This document shows, one piece after another, positions 26,582 through 33,158 of a stretch of DNA of 33,728 nucleotides. The translations under genes were made by a program, and so were the position numbers. Below the pieces are notes generated by a model. The model was not told the DNA's origin, made no database searches, and saw only the letters and a program-made list of their open reading frames with translations. Every line of letters begins with the position of its first letter. The stretch's first letter is position 1. The DNA is from Bacteroidales bacterium (GTDB lineage: Bacteria; Bacteroidota; Bacteroidia; Bacteroidales; UBA932), in the NCBI GenBank assembly GCA_017544265.1, contig JAFYEM010000061.1, positions 1 to 33,728 on the forward strand, in the 5' to 3' direction.

Positions 26582-27239
26582 TCTTGAACCAGGCTATGGA
26601 TTTGCGGCAGAGCTCTGAGACGGCATCCCATTTGCCTTCTTTCAATACTTCTTTCGGGAAGAGTTTGGAACCCATGCCCACTGCGGTGACTCCGCTCTTG
26701 GACCATGCCGTGAGGTTTTCCTCCGTGGGTTCAACTGCTCCGGTGCACATAATCATGGCCCAGGGCAGGGGAGCGAGGATATTCTTTACGAAGGCGGGGC
26801 CGCCGACGGTTCCTGCGGGGAATACTTTCACCAGGTCGCAGCCTTTCTCCATGGCATGGACTATTTCAGTCACTGTGCCGCATCCTGGGCTGTATGGAAC
26901 TCCCCGGCGGTTGGCGAGCGGAATCACATCCTCCACGATGCATGGAGACACCAGGAAGTCGGCGCCGAGCTGGATGTAGAGGGCCGCTGTAGGGGCGTCC
27001 AGTATGGTTCCCGCGCCGAAGGCCATGTCCGGGCACTGTTCGCGAACGAATGCTATAACTTCCTTGAATACCCTGTGGGCTCCGTCACCGCGGTTTGTGA
27101 ATTCGAAAGCGCGGATGCCGCCGTCATAGCAGGCTTTCACCACCTTCCTGGTCAGCTCGACATCGGCGTTGTAGAACACCGGAACTATCCCGGTGCCTTT
27201 GATGATACCTATGGTATCTATTTTCTTGAACTTTGACAT
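26574..27239 (-). CDS. kdgA: 2-keto-3-deoxy-6-phosphogluconate aldolase
   Basis: Class I aldolase splitting KDPG into pyruvate and glyceraldehyde-3-phosphate, the last step joining uronates to glycolysis. TIM-barrel protein of 221 aa. The Schiff-base lysine is Lys138 in CDLVKVFPAG. The general-base glutamate is Glu46 in AFEFTNRG, and GAGTILD and the C-terminal GVTAVGMGSKLF phosphate-binding strand are present. The FTNRGDGAH variant of the helix is the common Bacteroidota form. Encoded 12 nt after kdgK, forming the core of the - strand operon. Confidence 0.95.
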   Translation of the reverse strand: MSKFKKIDTIGIIKGTGIVPVFYNADVELTRKVVKACYDGGIRAFEFTNRGDGAHRVFKEVIAFVREQCPDMAFGAGTILDAPTAALYIQLGADFLVSPCIVEDVIPLANRRGVPYSPGCGTVTEIVHAMEKGCDLVKVFPAGTVGGPAFVKNILAPLPWAMIMCTGAVEPTEENLTAWSKSGVTAVGMGSKLFPKEVLKEGKWDAVSELCRKSIAWFKNA

Positions 27240-27251
27240 AATTTTCAGTCT

Positions 27252-28289
27252 CTACCGTGAAACCCGGCCGCTTCCTCCGCCTTTGACAAGAGCTTCCACC
27301 TCGGATACGCTGACACGGTTGTAGTCCCCGGGGATGGTATGTTTGAGGCAGGACGCCGCAGCCGCAAATTCAATAGCTTCCTGGTCGGTGGGATAGGAAA
27401 GCAGACCGTAGAGCAGTCCGCCCATGAAGGAGTCGCCTCCGCCAACGCGGTCCACGATATGGGTGATGTCATAGCGGCGGCTCTGCCAAAGAGTCTTTCC
27501 GTCATAGAGAACGCCGCCCCAGGTATTGTGGTTGGCGTTTATGGAGCCGCGAAGGGTGATGGCGACTTTCTTGCAGCGGGGGAAGCGCTGCATAAGCTGG
27601 CGGCATACGCTGACAAATGCAGTCTGGTCTATCTCTCCGCCGGTTTTTTCAGCATCGAAGCCCTCCGGTTTGATGCCGAATTCCTTCTCCGCGTCCTCTT
27701 CGTTGCCGAGAATCAGGTCGCAGCCCTCGACAAGTGCCGGCATGACCTCGGCGGCAGTCTTTCCGTATTTCCAAAGTTTCTTGCGATAGTTTAAATCGCA
27801 GCTGACCTTGACGCCCAGTTCGTTGGCTGTCTTTATGGCTTCCAGGCAGGCATCGGCAGCGCCTTGGGACAGGGCGGGAGTTATGCCGGTCCAGTGGAAC
27901 CAGTCGGCGCCTTTCAGAACATTCTTCCAGTCCACCATGCCGGGACGTATCTCCGAGATAGCGGAATAGGCCCTGTCATAGACCACTTTCGAGCCGCGCG
28001 CCACGGCACCGGTTTCAAGATAATATATGCCTATGCGGTCGCCGCCATAGACAATGCCGTCCACTCCCACGCCGAAACCGCGGAGTTCACTTACGCACAT
28101 TGCGGAGATATCGTTGTCGGGGAGCCTCGTCACGAAATGGGCGTCGATGCCGTAATTCGCGAGCGATACGGCCACGTTAGCCTCACCGCCGCCGAAAGTT
28201 GCCTCGAAAGAATGGGCCTGGGAAAATCTCTGGTATCCCGGGGTGGCGAGCCGAAGCATAACCTCGCCGAATGTTACTACTTTGGACAT
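27252..28289 (-). CDS. kdgK: 2-keto-3-deoxygluconate kinase
   Basis: Phosphorylates KDG to KDPG using ATP. PfkB/ribokinase-family protein of 345 aa. The N-terminus VVTFGEVMLRLATPGYQRF and FGGGEANVAVSLANYG form the substrate site, while DRVGGGDSFMGGLL holds the anion hole and catalytic Asp286. A Bacteroidota-typical insertion around NANHNTWGGVLYDGKTLWQS is present. It is the first gene of the - operon, with a promoter about 40 nt upstream. Both uronate branches in this window (UxaA product and, via KduD encoded elsewhere, KduI product) converge on this enzyme. Confidence 0.94.
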   Translation of the reverse strand: MSKVVTFGEVMLRLATPGYQRFSQAHSFEATFGGGEANVAVSLANYGIDAHFVTRLPDNDISAMCVSELRGFGVGVDGIVYGGDRIGIYYLETGAVARGSKVVYDRAYSAISEIRPGMVDWKNVLKGADWFHWTGITPALSQGAADACLEAIKTANELGVKVSCDLNYRKKLWKYGKTAAEVMPALVEGCDLILGNEEDAEKEFGIKPEGFDAEKTGGEIDQTAFVSVCRQLMQRFPRCKKVAITLRGSINANHNTWGGVLYDGKTLWQSRRYDITHIVDRVGGGDSFMGGLLYGLLSYPTDQEAIEFAAAASCLKHTIPGDYNRVSVSEVEALVKGGGSGRVSR

Positions 28290-28327
28290 ACCTTGTGAGT
28301 TTCTTTTAGTGTTACTTCTCTAACTTA

Positions 28328-28358
28328 CAAATATAAGCATTTAACTTGACATTTGAAA
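28328..28358 (-). promoter_or_regulatory. Promoter of the kdgK operon
   Basis: Read on the - strand: TTTC (28358-28355, one mismatch to TTTG), a 19-nt spacer, then TATATTTG (28335-28328). The kdgK ATG begins 38 nt downstream. It probably drives seven genes to position 22410. No other promoter is visible in the overlapping junctions. Confidence 0.7.
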
Positions 28359-28372
28359 CTCACTTTTCTCAT

Positions 28373-29641
28373 TTATGCCAGGCCCGGCCGGCAGGGCTTG
28401 CCAATGGAGCGTCGATAGGCATAATAGAGCTCCTCCGTAGCCAGAGCCATCTTGGTCACCGAGAACTTTTTGTCGTGAGGATAGATGTACCAGGTGTCCA
28501 TAAGGGTGTTCAGATCCACGCAGTCGCCATATTTCCCGAGATATTCGTACTCGATATGGCATGAATAGAGCGATGGGACCGGAATCTTCATCTCAAAGGG
28601 CTCGCCGTCCTTGTCCTTCCCGTGGACGCTGAAGCCATTCATATCGTGTACCAGCACACCCTCGCCAAGCGGAATGAAAGCTTTGGCGTTGGGGAGAGAA
28701 TTCACATGGACCGGAAGTTCTCCGGAAGAATAGCTTCCTTTTTCGATTTCCTCGCGCACATTCTGTCTTTCCCACTCATACCAGTCAGGGATGTGGTTGA
28801 ATTCGGTTTCTCCCTCCAGCGCCCTGATCTCTCCCAGCAGGGTCATCTCCCAGGTCTTTCCGCAATGGTTGCAGCGGATCTGGTTGAGAGAAGAGGACAT
28901 TTCGTACTCGGTCCCGCAGTGGGGGCACTGGTACAGGACTTTGTGAAGTCCCTCGGCCCGGCGCTTGAAAGGGGTTATGATGCCCTTTTTCTTCTGCCAT
29001 GCGAAGTCGTCGTACTGGAAGGCCTCGACTATCTTGTCATTAATTTCATCGATTGTGGCCTCCTGAAGCTGTGTGGGTGTGAAAAGAAGAGTAAAGTCCG
29101 CTTCGGTCGGCCTGACATGGCGTTCCGCAAGGTTCCAGAACGGGGAATTGACATGATGCCCGTGGCATATCAGGCTCGCGACCGGAACGTTCATCATTTT
29201 GCAGAGTTTTCCCAGCGAAGAGGGAAGCACAGCGGTGGTGCCGCAAAGAGAATAGCGGGCTTCCGGATAAATGACAGCCACGTCGCCGTTGTCTATGACT
29301 TTCTTTATCTGGCGGACAAGCACGGTGTCTGAAGTGAATTTTCTCTTGCAGATGCACCCGACATTCCTCAGAAGCCATTCCCTGCCTATGAAACCGTCTA
29401 TCGCGACGACATAGTTCGCCCTGTCCGGAAAGATGGTTTTCGTGGCCACCTTGAAATCCATGAAAGCATTGTGGTTGCAAAGCAGGATATACGGGGGCTT
29501 CAGTCCTTCGGTACCGTTGCGGTGGATTATGGTCTTGTGGAGTATGGTGGCAGGCAGGCTCAGAAGCAGGGTAATTGGCCTTAAGAACCAGCGGGTCCGG
29601 ATAGGATCCCTCATCATGTCGAATCGTGGAAAATCTTTCAT
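28373..29641 (-). CDS. PlsC-type acyltransferase with internal zinc ribbon
   Basis: Lysophospholipid/glycerol-phosphate acyltransferase family protein of 422 aa. The catalytic H-x4-D motif is NHNAFMD (His57, Asp62), followed by DGFIGREWLLRNVGC, a YPEARYS motif (equivalent to the EGTR block) near residue 125, and PVASLICHGHHVNSP. A hydrophobic stretch near residues 22-35 may touch the membrane. Unusually for PlsC, a zinc ribbon (CPHC, then CNHC about 17 residues later) lies at about residues 240-262 and is followed by a 160-residue domain of unknown role. It is likely to act at the inner-membrane cytoplasmic face in lipid acylation; the acceptor is unknown. It has its own promoter, so it is not part of the pectin system. 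Confidence 0.85.
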   Translation of the reverse strand: MKDFPRFDMMRDPIRTRWFLRPITLLLSLPATILHKTIIHRNGTEGLKPPYILLCNHNAFMDFKVATKTIFPDRANYVVAIDGFIGREWLLRNVGCICKRKFTSDTVLVRQIKKVIDNGDVAVIYPEARYSLCGTTAVLPSSLGKLCKMMNVPVASLICHGHHVNSPFWNLAERHVRPTEADFTLLFTPTQLQEATIDEINDKIVEAFQYDDFAWQKKKGIITPFKRRAEGLHKVLYQCPHCGTEYEMSSSLNQIRCNHCGKTWEMTLLGEIRALEGETEFNHIPDWYEWERQNVREEIEKGSYSSGELPVHVNSLPNAKAFIPLGEGVLVHDMNGFSVHGKDKDGEPFEMKIPVPSLYSCHIEYEYLGKYGDCVDLNTLMDTWYIYPHDKKFSVTKMALATEELYYAYRRSIGKPCRPGLA

Positions 29642-29691
29642 AGGTTCAGGATAGTCAGTCTGTTACGGCGTTTTTTTTGTCTCCGAAGTCC

Positions 29692-29723
29692 CAAATATAA
29701 AAACTGTTTTGAATATTTCCAAA
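29692..29723 (-). promoter_or_regulatory. Promoter of the PlsC-type gene
   Basis: On the - strand, TTTG (29723-29720), a 20-nt spacer and TATATTTG (29699-29692). The ATG is 50 nt further. It interleaves with the divergent tRNA promoter. Confidence 0.7.
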
Positions 29724-29739
29724 ACATTGCTTATCTTTG
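29708..29739 (+). promoter_or_regulatory. Promoter of tRNA-Ser
   Basis: TTTG (29708-29711), a 20-nt spacer and TATCTTTG (29732-29739), 10 nt before the mature tRNA 5' end, as expected for a tRNA promoter. Its -33 box lies between the two boxes of the opposing promoter. Confidence 0.75.
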
Positions 29740-29749
29740 CCGTCCCAAA

Positions 29750-29834
29750 GGAGGTGTGGCCGAGTGGTCGATGGCGGCAGTCTTGAAAACTGTTGAACGG
29801 CAACGTTCCGGGGGTTCGAATCCCTCCGCCTCCG
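29750..29834 (+). tRNA. tRNA-Ser (anticodon TGA)
   Basis: An 85-nt class II tRNA. Acceptor GGAGGTG pairs with CGCCTCC, with discriminator G. The D arm holds GCCGAGTGGTCGATGGC. The anticodon stem-loop has TGA at 29784-29786, followed by AA. There is a long variable arm (about TTGAACGGCAACGTTCC), and a T arm with GGGGGTTCGAATCCCTC. The large variable arm and UGA anticodon identify serine. No CCA is encoded, as usual in Bacteroidota. Its 3' end marks the change from core-like to accessory-like DNA. Confidence 0.97.
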
Positions 29835-29840
29835 CGCTAT

Positions 29841-29969
29841 GCAAAGCAAATACCGGATGCCGCACGCCAGTGCGGCATTTGTGTATGGCGACGCATCCGT
29901 CGAAAGCGGCTTTCGAAAGGGTGTGGCGACAGACACAAAGCGACATCAGAGCATCCGGTTTTGCTTTGC
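29841..29969 (+). repeat. Folded element with 19-bp inverted-repeat arms downstream of tRNA-Ser
   Basis: The arms are 29841-29860 and 29951-29969. One is the reverse complement of the other over 19 bases with a single extra T. Between them lie smaller hairpins: a perfect 9-bp stem (29857-29865 with 29870-29878), CGACG/CGTCG around CATC, and CGAAAG/CTTTCG around CGG. The segment CGGATGC (29854-29860) can pair either with GCATCCG at 29893-29899 or with GCATCCG at 29951-29957, so two folds compete. It could be a processed tRNA trailer, a small RNA or a repetitive element (MITE/REP-like). No protein is supported in 29835-30048. Confidence 0.6.
29857..29880 (+). terminator. Candidate terminator of tRNA-Ser
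   Basis: Perfect 9-bp stem ATGCCGCAC/GTGCGGCAT with a GCCA tetraloop, followed by a short T-rich tail (TTGTGT). It begins 22 nt after the tRNA and overlaps the left arm of the larger folded element by four bases. Confidence 0.45.
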
Positions 29970-30048
29970 TCTCGGAGACTAAGGGAAGTGCGAAGGAGCG
30001 TAGCGACTGAGCAAATCCCTCTTTTGCCTCCGTGTCTACAAGATGTGT

Positions 30049-30273
30049 CTACCCGGCAACAATTTTCCCTTCCCTCAGTTCGCGCTGAAGGATAGAATAT
30101 ACATAAGCTGTGCTTTGAGAGAAAAGACCCGTCTCCAAATCTAGGACTTTCGTATATGTGTCGGAATTATAAACAGCGTCCAAAGCTTCATTCATGGACA
30201 TCTTATGCTCTTCCATCAACTTGAGGACAAGGTCCTTGACCAGTTCCTCAATCATAAAGGATTCCTGGCTCAT
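30049..30273 (-). CDS. Small protein of DUF3990 cassette (third gene)
   Basis: Protein of 74 aa: acidic and helical at the start (MIEELVKDLVLKLMEEHKMS), then NSDTYTKVLDLETGLFSQS and AYVYSILQRELREGKI. I recall similar small proteins beside DUF3990 genes, but know no assigned function. The ATG overlaps the DUF3990 stop by 4 nt, so it is translationally coupled. It may be an antitoxin or immunity partner of the DUF3990 protein, which is inference. A direct repeat GTGTCTAC occurs at 30032-30039 and at 30045-30052, the second copy overlapping its stop codon. Confidence 0.75.
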   Translation of the reverse strand: MSQESFMIEELVKDLVLKLMEEHKMSMNEALDAVYNSDTYTKVLDLETGLFSQSTAYVYSILQRELREGKIVAG

Positions 30274-30746
30274 ACTCTCTTAAGATATTTGATGGAACGC
30301 TCTGTGGCAAAGAAATACTGATATGTGATGCCTTGCTTGTATTTTAGCTCTTCCAAGAATGCGTCAATTGTAATAATGCCAGCAAGAAGGCGGCGAATCT
30401 GAAACCCAACATCGTCATTGGCTATGGGACCATGTACGATATCGTAGTTGTGACTTTGTGTACGAGTTCCGTTGGCGCGGTTTGCCAAAATGAAGTCGGC
30501 CCATTCCTTCGAATAGAATTGGAAATCTTTCAGCACAAGGCTATCTTTCTTGGCAGAGGCCTCATCGTATTCAAAAACAGACACAACAGGGTCTCCGCCA
30601 TACAGCCGTACCCTACGGCTCGCCATTCGCTCTGCCTGGTCTTTGCTTGCAGTGAGATAAAATCCAACCCCGAAGTCCTTGCCAACCTCGGATCTGTTTA
30701 AGTCAATTTCATTGACCTCGACATTGGAGCCGTGATACAGTATCAT
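30270..30746 (-). CDS. DUF3990 protein (ADP-ribosyltransferase-like fold, candidate toxin)
   Basis: Protein of 158 aa. The ATG at 30746 (MILYHGSNVEV) is preferred over the longer start at 30773, because LYHGS is the conserved first motif and the ATG overlaps the DUF3791 stop (ATGA). DUF3990 features are LYHGSN, VGKDFGVGFYLTASKDQAERMA, SVFEYD, WADFILANR and YDIVHGPIANDDV. The family belongs to the ADP-ribosyltransferase-like group as I recall. His in LYHGS and Tyr in GFYLT fit the H-Y part of the catalytic triad, and the third acidic residue is not certain. It is flanked by two small genes with 4-nt overlaps, an arrangement typical of toxin-antitoxin modules. Target and toxicity are unknown. 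Confidence 0.82.
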   Translation of the reverse strand: MILYHGSNVEVNEIDLNRSEVGKDFGVGFYLTASKDQAERMASRRVRLYGGDPVVSVFEYDEASAKKDSLVLKDFQFYSKEWADFILANRANGTRTQSHNYDIVHGPIANDDVGFQIRRLLAGIITIDAFLEELKYKQGITYQYFFATERSIKYLKRV

Positions 30747-30955
30747 GCCAACGCCCCTCCATTGTTCCTGCAATATAGTGCGACATCAGCCACTACGTCC
30801 TCAAAAGACAACGTGTGCTCTACATCATAGAATTCCAGAAGGAAATCTATGCCCTTGTAGCGTGCAAGATACCGATAGGCCTGGGGATTGGACAGGCAGA
30901 ACCGCTCAGCGAAATCACTGATAACCGCCACGATATATGATACTTGCCTGTCCAT
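30743..30955 (-). CDS. DUF3791 small protein (candidate antitoxin)
   Basis: Protein of 70 aa starting at the ATG at 30955; a TTG at 30964 is in frame but sits inside the -7 box. The sequence QVSYIVAVISDFAERFCLS, AYRYLARYKGIDFLLEFYD and EHTLSFEDVVADVALYCRNNGG fits the DUF3791 family pattern. It is the first gene of a three-gene cassette and overlaps DUF3990 by 4 nt. DUF3791 and DUF3990 genes are repeatedly adjacent in gut bacteria as far as I recall, supporting a functional pair. Confidence 0.82.
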   Translation of the reverse strand: MDRQVSYIVAVISDFAERFCLSNPQAYRYLARYKGIDFLLEFYDVEHTLSFEDVVADVALYCRNNGGALA

Positions 30956-30961
30956 ACACCG

Positions 30962-30969
30962 CAAAGTTA
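30962..30969 (-). promoter_or_regulatory. -7 box of the DUF3791/DUF3990 cassette
   Basis: TAACTTTG on the - strand matches TAnnTTTG. No good TTTG lies 19-21 nt upstream. The box ends only 6 nt before the ATG at 30955, so transcription would start at or next to the start codon, suggesting a leaderless message. Confidence 0.5.
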
Positions 30970-31077
30970 CGAAAACTATTTCTTATTTGCACGAGAAAGT
31001 GCTCTTTTGTTTATGCCGTTTCCTTTTAAGCCTCCGCACCCAAGGGATGCCGGAGAGAATCTACTAAATCCAGTGAG

Positions 31078-31102
31078 CAGGGTGTTGTAAACAAGCCCTT
31101 GC
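31078..31102 (-). terminator. Weak hairpin after the secreted-protein operon
   Basis: GCAGGG (31078-31083) faces CCCTTGC (31096-31102), with TTG/CAA pairs inside and a TAAA loop, just downstream of the stop at 31105. No strong T run follows on the - strand, so a terminator role is only possible. Nothing else is supported between 30970 and 31104. Confidence 0.3.
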
Positions 31103-31104
31103 TA

Positions 31105-32340
31105 TTAAAACCAGCTGCTATTTAAGTATTCTGTCGAACGGTGTTCCAGATTCCCATCGAAATCATAGTATTCCACATCCGCATATCCATCGCGATATGT
31201 CCATATTTCCTTAATGATCAGATTTCCCGAACTCAGCTTCCGATATTTCTTTGTCTGCCTCCTGCTTCCATTCGAGAAGAAATCCATTACTGCAACATTC
31301 CCCATACGACTGATGTCCGAATCAGAAAAGTATGTAACCTTTTGTCTCTTAACGGTCTTGTTGTCTGGATAATACTCTAGATAGTCAATTATCATCTTAT
31401 CTAGGTATTTGTAATCTGACCATTCGTATCCGATTTTTTTTGTTAAAAGTCCCGCCGCATTATAATATTCATCTCTGCCAATCCGCCCCTCTCGGACATC
31501 GTTGCCGGAATAATAATATCTTTTTCGTCGCAGAATCTTGTCATAGATATAAAAACTGGAATCATCTCTGCCTCTATCAAAATGTTCATCCTTAATAGCT
31601 TTTGAATACCAGTCGCTATACTCACAATTATGTATCAACCGTCCACCCTTGTACTCTTTCTCCAGAAGTCCGTATTCATTGTATATTTTACCATCTATCA
31701 GTTTCCCGTTCCTATAGCATAGCCGTGGCTCCCCATGCGGCCCGTCAAACACCACGTAATCATAATTATGTTTCTTACGATAGTCGGCCCGATATAAGGA
31801 ATCATCCACGAATTTTCGTCTTCCAGCTAACGAGTCTTTTACAAATGCAGTTCGAAATTGTATTGAATCTGAAACGAAGCGATCTCTTCGGGCAAGGGAA
31901 TCTTTTATACTGCGTTCTTTCGCCTCTTTTCTGGCTTGATAATCATCGTCATACAGACTTCTGCCCAGTAGCTCCCAGTCTTCCTGAAAATACTTCATCT
32001 GCTTTTTTTTGCTGAGGTTCTCATAATCCCTTCCCCTGGCCATATACTTGGCACACAAGTCTACATATGCGTTCCAATCCCCCTTGTAGGTTGATTTCAA
32101 TTCGGGATGAGTCGATTTGGTTTGATTGATAAACGTGTATAACTTTTTGGCAGTAGGTACGACCGGCTCGTGAGTGTATGGCTTGATTACCAACGGCCCT
32201 CCGGTACTTTTGGGGAAGTACCGCATAGGGGTATATTCGCGGGGTTGATATTTATCGTAATTATTCGGGTCCGATGCTGTCTGGGCAGAAAGATATAGTT
32301 CAGGTAATAGGAACAGCACAAAAAAGGAAAAACGTTTCAT
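31105..32340 (-). CDS. Secreted protein of unknown function
   Basis: Protein of 411 aa that I do not recognise. A signal peptide (MKRFSFFVLFLLPELYLSAQ, cleavage about residue 20) is followed by a Pro/Tyr-rich stretch, then a strongly charged helical region (about 130-195: ARKEAKERSIKDSLARRDRF and two further DSL.R.-type repeats). The C-terminal half is rich in Tyr and beta-strand-like short repeats (YNEYGLLEKEYKGGRLI, YYNAAGLLTKKI, YYDFDGNLEHR) of the N-x-x-G-x-L kind seen in MORN/YwqK-like or Rhs-like secreted proteins. It is probably exported to periplasm or surface. It follows the 176-aa gene by 18 nt. Codon use is more A/T-rich than in the pectin genes, consistent with transfer. Confidence 0.7.
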   Translation of the reverse strand: MKRFSFFVLFLLPELYLSAQTASDPNNYDKYQPREYTPMRYFPKSTGGPLVIKPYTHEPVVPTAKKLYTFINQTKSTHPELKSTYKGDWNAYVDLCAKYMARGRDYENLSKKKQMKYFQEDWELLGRSLYDDDYQARKEAKERSIKDSLARRDRFVSDSIQFRTAFVKDSLAGRRKFVDDSLYRADYRKKHNYDYVVFDGPHGEPRLCYRNGKLIDGKIYNEYGLLEKEYKGGRLIHNCEYSDWYSKAIKDEHFDRGRDDSSFYIYDKILRRKRYYYSGNDVREGRIGRDEYYNAAGLLTKKIGYEWSDYKYLDKMIIDYLEYYPDNKTVKRQKVTYFSDSDISRMGNVAVMDFFSNGSRRQTKKYRKLSSGNLIIKEIWTYRDGYADVEYYDFDGNLEHRSTEYLNSSWF

Positions 32341-32358
32341 GGAGTCAGAATGTTATGA

Positions 32359-32889
32359 TTATTCCATCTGGGCGGACATTGATTGCCAAAGTCCTCTTAA
32401 AGATTTCAACGCGATACTTGTAATCCATGATCCCGCCAAACCGTACATAATTCCCCCTATAGCAAGTGCCGTTCCACCAACGGCCCAAGGGACCCAAGTC
32501 GGGTATGGAGGAACCTCCACATTGTAAAAATTCCTTATTCCGATGGTGGCTGGATCAGGGGGATTTGCTGCATAATAGTCAGCCTCTTCCAAAGTCAATC
32601 CTGTTATTCTTCGTAGAAACAGGCCTGGTGACTCATATAAATCCACACAATATTCGACTTTGGTTCTTTTGGCCATCTTCATTACCCCATAAAGAGACGC
32701 GGTGGCAATGGGAGCTGCAATCATCGTCCATTCCGCAGTTTTTCTCAGACTTTGAGCTGCCGGCGATTTTATCTTAGCGGTCGCGCTGGATGCTTTTGGC
32801 GCATACTGCGCTCTCAAGCACAGCGGCAACATAATAAGCAGAAGCAGCAATATGGAGCGTCTTGTCAGTTTTTTACAGGGTTGTTCCAT
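32359..32889 (-). CDS. Membrane-associated exported protein of unknown function
   Basis: Protein of 176 aa, not recognised. A signal peptide or anchor (SILLLLLIMLPLCLRAQ, about residues 13-28) is followed by Ala-rich sequence and at least two more hydrophobic stretches: MIAAPIATASLYGVM (about 56-70) and WVPWAVGGTALAIGGIMYGLAGSWI (about 132-156). Probably in or on a membrane. The start overlaps the preceding small gene by 25 nt, and the 411-aa secreted protein follows, so the three likely form one transcript. Confidence 0.6.
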   Translation of the reverse strand: MEQPCKKLTRRSILLLLLIMLPLCLRAQYAPKASSATAKIKSPAAQSLRKTAEWTMIAAPIATASLYGVMKMAKRTKVEYCVDLYESPGLFLRRITGLTLEEADYYAANPPDPATIGIRNFYNVEVPPYPTWVPWAVGGTALAIGGIMYGLAGSWITSIALKSLRGLWQSMSAQME

Positions 32890-33158
32890 AGTGCATTAGT
32901 AGTTTTATTTCCGTTTATGGTTTCAATATGTCTTTGTCCATTTGCGACCTTTGTGATTCTCGAATTGCTGGTCAGATACCAACGGGCAATCCATGAATGA
33001 AGGCCACGAAAAGTTGTATGAGTCAATACTTGTTGATACTGCGGCGCACAATAGTAGCTGACCGCTTTGATGAACTGCGCCGATGTAAATTGACTCGGAA
33101 GCGAATTAAGGATGTTATTCAGTACCCTGTCAATAATCGCGGCAAGATTACGATACAT
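32865..33158 (-). CDS. Small protein of unknown function, possible DNA-binding
   Basis: Protein of 97 aa from the ATG at 33158 (MYRNLAAIIDRVLNNIL). The frame is open upstream to a start at 33308, but those 50 residues coincide with inverted repeats and look non-coding. The pattern LPSQFTSAQFIKAV, RGLHSWIARWYL, NSRITKVANGQRHIE is compatible with a small winged-helix domain (helix, helix, basic wing); this is a weak structural guess. It is the first gene of a three-gene - strand operon behind a long structured leader. Confidence 0.5.
   Translation of the reverse strand: MYRNLAAIIDRVLNNILNSLPSQFTSAQFIKAVSYYCAPQYQQVLTHTTFRGLHSWIARWYLTSNSRITKVANGQRHIETINGNKTTNALWNNPVKN

Noticed and set aside
29835-30048. 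CRISPR-like repeat structure after tRNA-Ser
   Set aside because: The repeats are inverted, not regularly spaced direct repeats, and there are no spacers or cas genes.
31032-31057. CTCCG...CGGAG hairpin in the gap before the DUF3791 cassette as a terminator
   Set aside because: Pairing is interrupted and no T run follows on either strand.
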